A DNA stretch of 64,000 nt from AP-15 sp963818695. Lineage in GTDB: Bacteria; Pseudomonadota; Alphaproteobacteria; ATCC43930; CGMCC-115725. The notes under the pieces were generated by a model. It made no database searches and was not told where the DNA came from. It worked only from the letters and a program-made list of their open reading frames with translations. Below, piece after piece: positions 1 to 9,307 of this stretch (position 1 is the first letter of the stretch; every line of letters begins with the position of its first letter). Made by a program: the position numbers and the translations under genes. The DNA is taken from assembly GCA_963818695.1 (NCBI GenBank), contig CAWFTG010000006.1, positions 1 through 64,000 on the forward strand. Direction: 5' to 3'.

Positions 1-3000
1 AGCTGGTAGAACTGGCGCAGTGCCGCCTTGGCGTAGGCGCTTTCCAGGTTGTCCTCGGCGCGGAAGAGGCCGTTGCCGCCGGTCCGCCGCTCGCCGCGGG
101 TTAGGGCGCCCAGGCTGTCCAGACGCCGGGCGATGGTGGACAGGAACCGCTTTTCGCCCTGGATGTCCGTCGCCACAGGCCGGAACAGCGGCGACGGCCT
201 GGTTGGTCCGGTGGGAGCGGCCGAGGCCCTGGATCGCCGCGTCGGCGCGCCAGCCCGGCTCGACCAGATAGTGCACCCGCTGGCGCTGGTTCCTGCAGCC
301 GAGGTCGGCGTGGTAGCTGCGCCCGGTGCCGCCGGCGTCGGAGAAGACCAGGATCCGCTTCTTGCCGGCCATGAAAGCCGCCGTCTCGGCTCGCCGAGGC
401 GGGGCCGTTCCACAACGCGGGCGGTCGCCGCCCCGCCCTGCGCCGGACGATGCGCCGCGACGCCGGTGATCTCGGCGACGATATCGGTGCCGAAGCGGTC
501 CAGGATCCGTCCAGCACGCCCTGTACCGCCGGCAGGCAGGCCAGATGGGTGATCATCCGTCGCGGCGCCGACCGCCTCGCGGAGACGGCATGCCGTCGGC
601 TCGTGACCGGGACCATGTGAGGTTGCCCTCATCCTCGCTGTGAGCTCAAGAGGTCGGTCGGGAACGGGGGCTCAGATAGTCGAGCACCTGGTCCTTCGGC
701 GTCAGGTCGACGGAGAGATTGTCCCACTCCCAGGTGGGATCTCGGCAAGGCGGCGTTCCATCACCGCCTCGTTGGTCGAGACCACCTGCAGCACGACGGA
801 GCACGGCCCCCGAGGTCCTGCCGGATCGAGGCGACGAGGGAGGGGGACTTCAGGCCGACAGCAGGTGGCCGAAGAAGCGCTGCTTGCCGCTTCGAACGCC
901 GACGCGCGGCGGCCAGGCGGCGGTTGATAGCCTTGCCGCCGGTCACGCCAACCGCCTCCAGCGCGGCGCGCAGGTTCTGGTGGATCAGCTGGTAGGCGTC
1001 GGCCCAGGCGTCCCAGATGGCGATGTCATCCTCCGTGAGCGGATGACGCACGCTCTCGTATTCGACGCCGTCGAACGACAGCGAGCGGGCGATGTAGAGG
1101 CCCATGGCCTTCAGCTCGCGCGCTATCAGCTCCATCACCGCAACCCCGCCGGTCTCGACCGCGTCCATGAAGGCGTCGCGGGTGGGGAAGGGAGCTTACC
1201 GGCCCGCCCCACAGGCCCAGCCGCGCGGCATAGGCCAGGTTCTCCACGGTCGTGGCGCCGGTCGCCGAGACGTAGAGGATTCGCGCGTGGGCAGGGCGTT
1301 CTGCAGGCGCAGCCCGGCCATGCCCTGCTGCGAGGCCTTCTTGTGCCGCGCGCGCCTTTGCCGCCGGCGGCGTTGGCCATGGCGTGGGCCTCGTCGAAGA
1401 CGATGACGCCGTCGAAGTCGCGCCGAGCCAGTCGACGATCTGGTCCACCCGGCGGCTTTCTCGCCCTCGCCGGGTGCGCAGGGTGGCGTAGGTGGAGAAC
1501 AGGATGCCCTTCCAGCGGATCGCGCTGCCCTGGCGGAGCGCGACAAGGGCATGATGTCGGAGCGGTGGCCGCCGATGGCGGTCCAGTCGCGCCGGGCGTC
1601 CTCCATCAGCGTGTCGTACTTCGAGATCCAGACCGCGCGCGGGCGGCCTTGAGCCAGTTGTCGAGGATGATGCCGGCGACCTCGCGGCCCTTGCCGGCGC
1701 CGGTGCCGTCGCCGAGAAACCAGCCGCGCCGGAAGCGGACGGCTCCCTCGGCGCCTTCCGGAGCAGCCGACACAGGTCGTAGGTCTCGTCGACGGTGTAG
1801 GAGCCGGCGAGATGACCGCTATGCGCCTCGCCGGTATAGACGACGCTCTCAAGCTGCGCGTCCGAGAGGATCTCGGCGGCGAGAAGCCGCGGCGGCAGAT
1901 ACGGCCGGTAGGAGGGACGGGGAGGGGCGACCGCGGCCATGGCGGCCGACTGGACCAGCTTGGTCGGGTGCGGCGTGGCGCCGGCGATGTGGATCGCCTG
2001 CAGCGCGTAGCCCTCATAAAGGCTCGTCCCCAGCTTTCGCTGGGGCAGGGTCCCGCCGGCGGCTGCGTCCGGCGTCCAGTCGCGGGTCTCGTAGGCCAGC
2101 TCCACGAAATCCGGCGCCGGCGCCGGGCGTTTCACGAGGTTCAGTTGTGGCAGGGAAGCCTTTGGCCGCGGCGCCACCGCGCGAGCGGGAAACACGGCGG
2201 GGGCGGACTGAGCCTGGGGTGACGCGCCGGTGACCGGCGCGCGGGACGGCACCAGGCGGGCGACCCAGTCGAGCAGATCGGCAGCATTGGCGGCCATGCC
2301 GGGCGAGGGCGGGAAGGCGCGCGGGTCCTCGGCCGGGATGCGGTCGATAACCGTGAGGCGCGTGTCGATCGTGGTGCCGTGGCGGGCATAGGCCTGGCCG
2401 GCGAGCGTCGCGGTGAAGACGACGCGGCCCTTCTCCTGAAAGCTCACGAAGCTCTCGCGCCAGACCGGCTGATCGGGACCGACATTATGGCCAGTGACAG
2501 CGACCAGCCGTCCGCCCTCGGCGAGACGCGCCAGCGCCGAGCCGACATGGCGGATCGTGGCCTCGGCAAAGCGCCCCTCGACATGGGGCGAGGCCGAGAA
2601 GGGCGGGTTCATCAGAACGACGCTCGGGCGGATCCCGGCGTCGAGATGATCGTGGATCTGCTCGGCGTTGTGCCGGCTGACCGCTGCCGCGTCGCGGAAC
2701 AGGCGGCCGAGGAGCCGGCGCGCGTCTCGGCGATCTCGTTCAAAGCAAGCCGCGCCCTGCCGAGTTCGGCGAAGATCGCCAGGAGGCCCGTGCCGGCTGA
2801 CGGTTCCAGCACGAGGTCGGCCGAGGTGAACGCGGCCGCCTCGGCAGCGACGAAGCCGAGCGTGACCGGGGTCGAGAACTGCTGGAGCTGCTGCGATTCC
2901 TCGGACCGGCGCGTCTGCGACGGCAGCCGCTGAGCCAGCCGCGTTAGCATCTCGAGCATCGCTGGCGGCGATCCCGCGCGGGCATGCATCGCGCCACCGA

Positions 3001-3262
3001 ATTTGCGCAGGAAGAGGACCTGCGCCGCCTCGAGTGCCTCGTAGGCGTCCTTCCACACCCACGCGCCTGCCGCGTCCGAGCCGCCGAAGGCGGCCTCCAT
3101 TGCTGAACGCAGGGCGCGGCTGTCGAGGGCGCGGCCCTGCCCGAGGAGTTGCGCAAGCAGTGTCGCGGCATGAAGAAGCCCCGAGACCTTGTCGGGGGGA
3201 GCTTGTGGCAGAAACAGCGGGAGGGTCGCCGCGGCGGGGGCGGCGGATGCGCGCGTCAGCAT
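1..3262 (-). pseudogene. Strawberry-notch-like helicase/methyltransferase, frameshifted and cut by window edge
   Basis: Minus-strand coding runs from an ATG at 3262 off the left edge, about 1,080 codons seen. The N-terminal part has an adenine-methyltransferase-type motif I (LEPSAGTG, about residues 152-159) and, near base 2600, an NPPF motif. A helicase core follows, with a GDGTGAGKG Walker A near 1700 and an FDEAHAMAN DEAH-type box near 1390. The strawberry-notch C-terminal signature (FSDAGGTGRSYHAD, EPGWRADAAIQGLGRSHRTN) lies near 350-200. These pieces fall in different frames, with changes near 2690, 1680, 1440, 1190 and 850, so the gene as written is broken. This family is typical of alphaproteobacterial plasmids and ICEs beside ParB and ArdC; its role is unproven. 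A conserved leader (3263-3361) precedes the start. Confidence 0.85.
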
Positions 3263-3361
3263 GGAAGGGATCTCCGAGAGCGGGGTCAGGCGAGCCCGGC
3301 CAGGCGCTCTCTCTTCTCCTTCCGGGCTCCCCCGTTCCCGGCTTTCCTCTCCCTCTTGACG
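3263..3361 (-). promoter_or_regulatory. Conserved structured leader, copy A
   Basis: On the transcript the arms GAGCCCGG (bases 3329-3322) and CCGGGCTC (3299-3292) form a perfect 8-bp stem closing a 22-nt loop. The loop contains GAGAGCG, complementary to CGCTCTC (3282-3276), which lies directly 5' of the Shine-Dalgarno GGAGA (3275-3271) of the strawberry-notch gene. The same layout occurs at 3817-3920 and 6312-6420. The structure is inferred; the complementarity is read directly. Confidence 0.55.
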
Positions 3362-3405
3362 GGAGGGCGCCTGGCGCGCTGTCGATCGGTAGGATCAGGA
3401 AACGG

Positions 3406-3525
3406 TTATGGCCGGGATTTGCTGGGTACCGGGATCGGACGCTTGGGCCGGGAAGGGGGGGGGGGGGCGTCGACCAGGACGACGATGCGGGCGCCGGCAG
3501 ACAATGACGCGATTTCGCCGGTCAT
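3406..3525 (-). CDS. Small hypothetical protein with a 13-base homopolymer tract
   Basis: A 39-residue frame starts at ATG 3525 with a good upstream ribosome-binding site (GGAGG, about 8 bases away) and stops at TAA 3406. It begins MTGEIASLSAGARIVVLVDA and then has a proline run encoded by a run of 13 C on the coding strand (plus-strand G at 3455-3467). It lies between the zinc-ribbon gene and the strawberry-notch gene in the same direction. Any change in tract length would alter the C-terminus. No family was recognised, and the ORF could be spurious. Confidence 0.4.
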   Translation of the reverse strand: MTGEIASLSAGARIVVLVDAPPPPSRPKRPIPVPSKSRP

Positions 3526-3558
3526 GGTTGCCGGCCTCCGCGGGCCGCTTTGCGCCTT

Positions 3559-3816
3559 TCAGGCGATGGCGATGAGGATCTCTTCGGCGCCGTAAACGGC
3601 AGCTGCGCCGCAGCTTTCGCACTCGTATTGCTGGGCGTCGGGTTCGCAGCCCTCGGCTTCGGCGCCGCAAGAGAGGCAAAAGCCGGGATTGTCGAGGCTG
3701 GTGAATTGGCGCTCGACGGCTTCGGTGACGCGGTCGGCGGTGACCGAGAGGTGAATGTGCGCGAAGTGATCTCGGCGCAGCTGCGCGCGCGCCCTCGCCG
3801 GGGTGATGGCGGGCAT
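3559..3816 (-). CDS. Small zinc-ribbon protein of plasmid module
   Basis: The frame encodes 85 residues from ATG 3816, chosen because GGAG of the conserved leader sits just upstream; longer in-frame starts would read through the leader. The N-terminus (MPAITPARARAQLRRDHFAH) is basic. The C-terminal half has two CxxC knuckles (CLSCGAE and CESCGA), a zinc-ribbon pattern. No enzymatic motif is visible. It is co-directional with ArdC and strawberry-notch genes and probably co-transcribed. Such small zinc-ribbon proteins are usual in alphaproteobacterial plasmid accessory operons, with no defined role. Coding is well supported by the leader and the cysteine pattern. Confidence 0.7.
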   Translation of the reverse strand: MPAITPARARAQLRRDHFAHIHLSVTADRVTEAVERQFTSLDNPGFCLSCGAEAEGCEPDAQQYECESCGAAAVYGAEEILIAIA

Positions 3817-3920
3817 GGAACGGGATCTCCGAGAGCGGGGGATAGGGCGAACCCGGCCAGGCGCTCTCTTTCTGCCACCGGGTTCACCCGTTCCCGGCTT
3901 TCCTCTCCCTCTGCCCAACC
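3817..3920 (-). promoter_or_regulatory. Conserved structured leader, copy B
   Basis: This leader matches copy A in layout. The arms GAACCCGG (plus 3849-3856) and CCGGGTTC (plus 3878-3885) pair perfectly around a 21-nt loop. Relative to copy A the third pair has changed on both sides, which is a compensatory change. The loop again carries GAGAGCG complementary to CGCTCTC next to the GGAGA ribosome-binding site of the zinc-ribbon gene. Confidence 0.55.
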
Positions 3921-4221
3921 TTGCAGGCGTGAGCGCGCTGGTCGCGCGCGTTCCGCTGCGCGGTGTATGAGCGCAGCGGCCGAGTAGCACAGGGCGCGGC
4001 TAGTGCGGTCAACCCCGCTCGCCATGCTCCCCCCGGATCAGGTTCGGGGGTGCGCGTGGCTCCGCGCCGCCGAGAGGCGGCTTGCTCCGCAAGGGGTTTG
4101 ACCGCGCCGCTTTCCGTGCACTCGCTGAAGGCGTCGGGACGAGGAAGTCCCGGATTTACGACACGCCTGCGGCGCGTCGAACAAGGAAGTTGGCCTTCAA
4201 GGTGAGCGCGGGGAGGGCCTT
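3921..4221. other. Gap without a convincing gene
   Basis: About 300 bases between the zinc-ribbon leader and the coupled small gene. Open frames exist on both strands but are biased, arginine-rich shadows with no ribosome-binding site or recognisable motif. The stretch ends in the 3' side of the 4222-4465 gene and could contain a promoter; I see nothing definite. Confidence 0.4.
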
Positions 4222-4465
4222 CTAATCCTTGGAATAGGGTGGAGCCAAGACTTGCTCCAGGTCGAACGTGTAGCGCTCCTTGGCGGTCAGTTGGCGTGTC
4301 GTTGCGATGATCCCAAAGCGATGGCGAGAGATCGGAAGGTCGGGCCGGTCGGCGGCATATTCGCTGGGGATCTCGATGTAATTCCAACTCAGGCCTTCGG
4401 GGAGGCACAAAAAGGAGGAGGAGCGGCCGGTAAAGCCACCGGATCGGCTCGATTTTTGCGGTCAT
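4222..4465 (-). pseudogene. Small hypothetical protein coupled to the DUF3846 gene, one frameshift
   Basis: An ATG at 4465 overlaps the TGA of the DUF3846 gene (ATGA), a classic translational-coupling arrangement. The first 18 codons (MTAKIEPIRWLYRPLLLL) and the remaining ~61 codons, starting at LPEGLSWNYIEIPSEY, lie in frames one base apart. They are joined at a TTTTT run near 4410; removing one T restores an ~80-residue protein ending at 4222. The product is unrecognised, though the tail (RFGIIATTRQLTAKERYTFDLE) looks like genuine coding. The break may be a sequencing error at the homopolymer, real decay or ribosomal slippage. Confidence 0.55.
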
Positions 4466-4848
4466 GGGTTTGGCTCCGGCTGATCGGGCGCCGATTTGCA
4501 CTGATCGTGATCCTCGCACCAGCGCCGGACGGCGCAGAAATCCATAAAGGTCACGCGCTCTTTGACCCATTCGAGCGGCAAGCGGCACGGCGCCTCGTCG
4601 CCGTCCTCGGTCGAGGCGAGGATGATGCCGTTGCCGGCGAGCGGCTGATGCCCGTCGGTGAACATGAAGAAATGCTGCGGGTTGTCGAGCAGCCCTTCCT
4701 CGTTGACGTAGCAGTGATGGACTTCGTCGAGGCCCTGATCGACGGGCTCGATCAGGCCGCCGACGATCTGCTGAAGACGGTGCAGGGTCGGGAGCAGATC
4801 GATTTCGGCGACAGTGCGGTTGCGGGAATTGATGACGATGGCTCGCAT
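4462..4848 (-). CDS. DUF3846-type protein
   Basis: The frame encodes 128 residues and opens MRAIVINSRNRTVAEIDL with AGGAGG placed well upstream of ATG 4848. Internal segments VHHCYVNEEGLLDN, FFMFTDGHQPLAGNGIIL and the pattern of a short mixed alpha/beta protein match my memory of the DUF3846 family. That family is found on plasmids and phages beside ArdC. Its biochemical role is unknown. The gene lies 51 bases downstream of ardC and overlaps the next small gene by ATGA, so the three are likely one operon. The family name is from recall, not a search. Confidence 0.7.
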   Translation of the reverse strand: MRAIVINSRNRTVAEIDLLPTLHRLQQIVGGLIEPVDQGLDEVHHCYVNEEGLLDNPQHFFMFTDGHQPLAGNGIILASTEDGDEAPCRLPLEWVKERVTFMDFCAVRRWCEDHDQCKSAPDQPEPNP

Positions 4849-4899
4849 GGCGGCGTCCTCCTGGTTTGTTGGGTGGTCGGATTGCCGGAAGCGGCAGAG

Positions 4900-5811
4900 T
4901 CACGCGGCGAGCTGCACGGCGGGTTCTTCGGTCTGCGGCTGCAGGCTCTTGAGAAAATCCGCGGCTCTCTGCGCGTGGCTCGCGGCGGTGAAGATCGCGC
5001 GCGTGTCGTTTTTCAAGACGGTGAGCCAGGAGGCAATGTAACCGGCATGGTCCTCGCGGATTTCCGGGGTAATACCGAGATCGGAACAGAGGAAAGCGGC
5101 TCCGATTTCCGCGACGAGTTCTTCCATTGCATAGCCGGCATCGCCGTATCGCTTGCGTCCCAAGTCACGATTTAAGCGAGCCGGGTGACGGGTGGCGTGA
5201 CAGCATTCATGACCGAGCGTGGCGTAATACGATTCACCGTCGCGGAAGCTCTGAAACTCGGGCATCTGCACGATGTCGCGGTCGACGCTGTAAAAGGCGC
5301 GGTTGCCGCCGTGCTGAACGGTGATGTTCGTATTGGCGAAAAACGCCTCGGCGGCATCGAGCCGCTCGATTTCGTTGTTGAGCGGCAGCACGGTTGCATA
5401 AAAACGCCCGGGCAGTCCGTCGACCTGCTCGGCGTTAAAGACCGTGTAGCCCTTCATAAAAGGAATTTTGACTTCGACGTCGGCGCCGGTGTCGTCGGTG
5501 TCCGTCCTGACGATCTCATCGGCGTAAACGACCAGCGAGCCTTTCTCGCCCTTGCGGACCTGCCCGCCGAGCTCGGCGGCCTGCTTGTAGGTCAGCCAAA
5601 GCGGGCAGCTGTAGTTTTTCTCCATGGCGGCGGCCCACAGCATCAGGACATTGATGCCGCGGTAGGCCTTGCCGCCGGCGCGCAGTGGCCGCGATACCGG
5701 CCCGGCCTGGTGGCCGGCCTGCCATGGTTGCAGCCAGGTGAGATTTCCGCGCTCGAGATCGGCGAGGATCTTGTTGGTGACGCGGGTGTAAACGTCGGCT
5801 TTCTCGGTCAT
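4900..5811 (-). CDS. ardC: ArdC-like antirestriction protein
   Basis: The frame encodes 303 residues from ATG 5811 (AAAAAGGAG 5' of it). The N-terminal ~120 residues (MTEKADVYTRVTNKILADLE, then a PWQAG/RGINVLML segment) are the ssDNA-binding ArdC/DUF1738 domain. The C-terminal half is a zincin-type peptidase domain with GHECCHATRHP, giving the HExxH pair, and the downstream YAMEELVAEIGAAFLC supplying the likely third ligand. ArdC proteins protect incoming conjugative DNA from restriction. Intact, unlike parB and the strawberry-notch gene on either side. Its position in a plasmid-type module, with a restriction system 20 kb away, fits a transfer role. Confidence 0.88.
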   Translation of the reverse strand: MTEKADVYTRVTNKILADLERGNLTWLQPWQAGHQAGPVSRPLRAGGKAYRGINVLMLWAAAMEKNYSCPLWLTYKQAAELGGQVRKGEKGSLVVYADEIVRTDTDDTGADVEVKIPFMKGYTVFNAEQVDGLPGRFYATVLPLNNEIERLDAAEAFFANTNITVQHGGNRAFYSVDRDIVQMPEFQSFRDGESYYATLGHECCHATRHPARLNRDLGRKRYGDAGYAMEELVAEIGAAFLCSDLGITPEIREDHAGYIASWLTVLKNDTRAIFTAASHAQRAADFLKSLQPQTEEPAVQLAA

Positions 5812-5930
5812 TGTCGTTCTCCTTTTTGGCGACGGTGACGACGCATGCGTCCGGCAGCGGCGCGGAGCGTCGCGTCGCTGCGGGCGTTTTGCGGATGAAG
5901 GGGCGGTGAGCGGCTGGCCGCTCGGGCGTT

Positions 5931-6311
5931 TTACGGGACCGGCAGGAGGACGTTGCGCCGGATGAGAGCGGCGAGAGCGGCCGGGTGGTTCAGCAGATCG
6001 AGTGGCGCGAAATGGTTGCGACCGCCGACATAGTCCTGCCGGCCGTCGCACGACCGGAACAGGACCCCGGCCTCGCAGCCCATGCATGACTGGCTCGCCT
6101 GCACATAAAGCCGGTCGGCATGAAGGATCGCTTCGCCGGAGACGGCGACCCCTCCCTCGTTGGACCGGACGTCATAGTCGCTGTCGCGGAGGCCAAGCGC
6201 GGCCGCAAGCAGCCGCAGGCGACTGCGCGCCTGCCCGTGGAAAACGAGCTTTCTCTCGGGGTCGTAGGCGACGGGTTGGCGGAAATCGAACCAGGCGGTT
6301 GTTGTGATCAT
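5931..6311 (-). CDS. Conserved plasmid-module hypothetical protein
   Basis: The frame encodes 126 residues starting MITTTAWFDFRQPVAYDPERK at ATG 6311, directly behind leader copy C with its GGAGA ribosome-binding site. It has two Cys in a QSCMGCEAG segment and later an RSCDGRQDYVGG motif; no enzyme family is recognised. It sits between parB and ardC in the same direction, the usual place for small accessory genes in such plasmid backbones. Good codon structure and the leader support that it is real. No function is assigned. Confidence 0.7.
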   Translation of the reverse strand: MITTTAWFDFRQPVAYDPERKLVFHGQARSRLRLLAAALGLRDSDYDVRSNEGGVAVSGEAILHADRLYVQASQSCMGCEAGVLFRSCDGRQDYVGGRNHFAPLDLLNHPAALAALIRRNVLLPVP

Positions 6312-6420
6312 CGGGAAGTCTCCGAGAGCAGAGGACGGTGAGCCTGTCCTCGGGCCGGCGGCTCGGCGGACCCGGGGAAACCCGACCGCGCTCTCTCTTT
6401 TCCCGCCGGGTTCACCCCGT
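6312..6420 (-). promoter_or_regulatory. Conserved structured leader, copy C
   Basis: This is a third copy of the leader of 3263-3361. The arms AACCCG (plus 6379-6384) and CGGGTT (plus 6407-6412) enclose a 22-nt loop containing the same CGCTCTC. GAGAGC (plus 6324-6329) lies beside the GGAGA ribosome-binding site. There is extra sequence between the hairpin and the ribosome-binding site compared with copies A and B. From 6421 to 6597 no gene is visible. Confidence 0.5.
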
Positions 6421-6597
6421 TTCCGGCCCCTCTCTCACTTTCGGCGCGTCGCTTCAGCAGCAGGCCGGTCTTCGAGGCGGCCGGCGCGCCCCATCCACGG
6501 CGGCGGACGGATCGCGCGCATGCAGTCGGCAAAGGACGGGATGAAGCCGAGGTACCGCGCGCCCGCCGGTGCGCGGTCTCCGTTCCGAAAATGCGCG

Positions 6598-8729
6598 TCA
6601 GGGTGCCGAAGCGCCGTTGAGCGCGACGCCGGCCGCGTCATCCTCGGTAAGGAAGGCAGGCAACTCGGCGTCCGTCGGGTCGATCTCGGCGGCTTCCGCC
6701 TCGAACTCGTCGACATCGGCGGCGGCGCCGGACTGTGGGTCTGCCCCATCGCCGCGGTCTTCGGTATAGGCGATCCCGGGAGGCAGCCACGCCGCGGCGC
6801 CATCGCGCACCGCCCGGTCGAGGCCGATCGAGGTGGTGTTGGCCGCCGGATCGAAGGCCGTCTCCAGCGCCGCGGCGAGGATCGGCTTCTTGGCGTCGGC
6901 GTGATCGCGCGCCCAGCGCGGCCGAGGATCGCCTTGGCGACCGCCAGGGCGTGCGCCTTCTTCACCCGGCCCCAGTAGTTGGCGGCGGTCGGCCGCCAGT
7001 AATCGGCGAACGGGATCGCCAGCCGACCGACGGCGGATTCGACCACCGGGTCCGCCCGGTCCTCGATCGCGAGCTGCGGCTTGAGGCACGAAGCGATGCA
7101 CCAGGCGAAGAGACGCCGCTTCGCGCCCCTGTCGGCAGTGCGGCGAGCGCCGCAAAGCCCTCGGCCGGCGGCAGCTTGAGCCAGTCGAGATCGAGCGCCT
7201 TGCGGCGGGCTTCGAGCAGGCGATCCGCCGGCGTACCGGAGAGATCGTTCAACGAGCTGTGCAGTTCGCTTTCGATCGCCCGCAGATCGAGCGGATGCGA
7301 GCGATAGCCGAACCGCTCAAAGAGATCGACGCACAGCGAATAAAGCGCGAGATCGAACGCCACCGCGAAATCCCCCGCGAGGTATGCCCTGGCGATCTGC
7401 AGTCGGTGCGCCTTGAGGTCGTCGACCAGCATTTGGCTGAAGCCGCATTCCTTGCGCACCGCCTGCTCGGCGCTGGCCGAGGACGGACGGGGGCCGGGAT
7501 CGTCATCCTCGTCTTCGGACGGCGCCGACGCGGGCGGCTCGCCGCCGTCATCCTCGCCGGCCTGGGCGGCGGCACCCGCCGCGGCTGGCGAAGCGTTCGA
7601 CCAGGCCCTCGTAGAGATGAAAATCGCCGCCGTCGCCGATCGTGACGATGCAGCCGGCGCGGGCCCGGTCCTTCTCGGCATAGACAGCGAGCCCTTCGGC
7701 CGTCTCGCCGAGCTGGTCGCGGCGTTCCTCGAGCTGGGCGGCTTCCTGCATCAGCTCCTCGGTCCACTAATCCTCGGCCGTTTCCTCGAGTTCGCCGAGG
7801 CGCTGCTCGATGCTCTCGATCTCGGCGGCGATTTCCGCCGGAAGCTCGGCCGGCTGCGGACGGACGCGGCCATATTGCGCCATCGAGCCGTATTCGGGAT
7901 CGAGCACCGCTTTGGTCCAGGCCCAACTGGGCGCAATTCGGCGGCCTTCTGTTCGAGCTTCTCGATCGCCAGCCGGCGCACCAGCGCGGCATCGTTGAGG
8001 AAGCCGTCTTCGTCGGCGCTGAAGAGATCGCGCGTCACTTTCCCGCCGGCGGCCGTATAGGCCTCGGCGCCAACGAAGCTGCCGAGTTGGGAGTTGAGCG
8101 GAACGGCGGTCTCGGTCAGCAGACGCCGCACCGTGTAGGGCTGGATGTAGGAATTGGCCTTGACCTGGCGCCACACGGCGAGCTGCGCCGCGTGATCGGC
8201 GCCGAGGGTGAAGGCGGTCACCACCTCGAGCCCGATCTCTCCTGCGCGGTAAGCGTCGAGCAATTCGGGCGCGAGCTTGCCGAGGCGCAGGCGCTGCCGC
8301 ACATGGCGTTCGGAGGCGCCGAAGCGAACGGCAACCGCCTCAATTGCCTCGCCGGCATCGATCAGGGACGCCATCGCCAAAAATTCGTCAGCCGGATGCA
8401 TGGCCGGCCTGATCGTGTTTTCGATCAGCGAGGTCTCCAGCGCCGCTTCGGGCTCTTCGACCAGGCACGGCACCTTGAAGCCGGCCGGGAGGGCGCCTCG
8501 GCGGCGAGTTTCTGCAGGACCTTGAGCCGCCTGCCGCCGGCAACGACGGCGTGCACGCCTTTCCGTCGCCCATTGGATGAACGACGAGGTTCTGCTTCAA
8601 TCCGCTGGCCCGGATGCTGGCCTCGAGCTCGGCGTCTTCGGCAGCGGAGGAGGGCGTCTTGCGGACGTTGGTCGGGGACAGCACGAGCTTGTCGAGCGGA
8701 ATATTGCGAAGGGCGGATCTGGCGGTCAT
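6598..8729 (-). pseudogene. parB: ParB/RepB/Spo0J-family protein, multiple frameshifts
   Basis: Coding starts at ATG 8729 (AGGGAG upstream) with MTARSALRNIPLDKLVLSPT and NVRKTPSSAAEDAELEASIR, then ASGLKQNLVVHP and VVAGGRRLKVLQ. This is the ParB N-terminal nuclease-like domain. The HTH region follows (AVRFGASERHVRQRLRLGKL, about 8310-8260), then a long acidic/coiled tail ending at 6598 (about 700 residues in all). At least five frame changes are needed (near 8525, 8465, 7915, 7760 and 7130). These large ParB-like proteins occur in plasmids and ICEs and may regulate or partition. As written the gene cannot make a full protein. A second ParB start fragment lies at 9156-9307. Confidence 0.8.
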
Positions 8730-9011
8730 GGCGGGGACTCCCTGCGACGGGCGGGCGGGAGCCGTCTCTCGCCCTATGAAACCCGTCACAAAGCCCTTCT
8801 CGGCCCTCTTCCTCTGAGCAGTGGCAGCCCGGCGCCGGCGCCGGACGGGAAGGCGAGGGCGTGCCGCGGCGCTGTCCTCCTTCGTCCGTCACCGAGCCGG
8901 CTCTGCCCCTTTCCCTTTCCCGGCCCTCGCCCGCCACGCTGCACGAGCCGTCGCATGAACAGATCGACAGCCGGGGCGCGCCAGCGCCCGCCGCTGCGGC
9001 GCGCAGCGCCG

Positions 9012-9155
9012 CTCATGCGTCAGCGATCGTCACCCGTCAGGGCGGAGACGTCCCCCCGAGCGGGGGAAAAGGGGACGGCGCCGCGCGTGTAGCGCGTAGA
9101 GCGCGGCCCGAGCGCAGCGAGGGAGACGCCTAAAGGTTGATCGGGAAAATGATAA
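9012..9155. other. Short intergenic stretch between parB and its fragment
   Basis: GC-rich sequence without a supported gene. It includes an AT-rich patch near 9140-9160 next to the parB fragment. No origin iterons or terminators are evident. Confidence 0.3.
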
Positions 9156-9307
9156 TCAATTTTCGAGTTTCTGTTTCAAGCCGCTCGCCCGGATGCTGGC
9201 CTTGAGTTCGGAGTTTCGCCGGCCGAGGGCGGCGTCTTGCGGACATTGCTGGGGACGGCACGAGCTTGTCGGAGGGGGAGGTGGCGGACGGCCGATATGG
9301 TGGTCAT
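9156..9307 (-). pseudogene. Truncated duplicate of the parB 5' end
   Basis: An ATG at 9307 opens a degenerate copy of the first ~50 codons of the parB gene at 8729. NVRKTP is kept in one frame and ELKASIRASGLKQKLEN in another, against NVRKTP and ELEASIRASGLKQNL in the longer gene. It stops at 9156 before the nuclease core is complete. The sequence 5' of it (9308-9390) also resembles the parB leader (ctctcgccc and cccgtcac blocks), so the duplication includes upstream DNA. No function is expected. Confidence 0.65.

Noticed and set aside
3884..4903. 339-codon minus-strand frame through the DUF3846 region
   Set aside because: Arginine/proline-rich shadow that crosses better supported genes; only its short MTAKIEPIRW segment is real coding.
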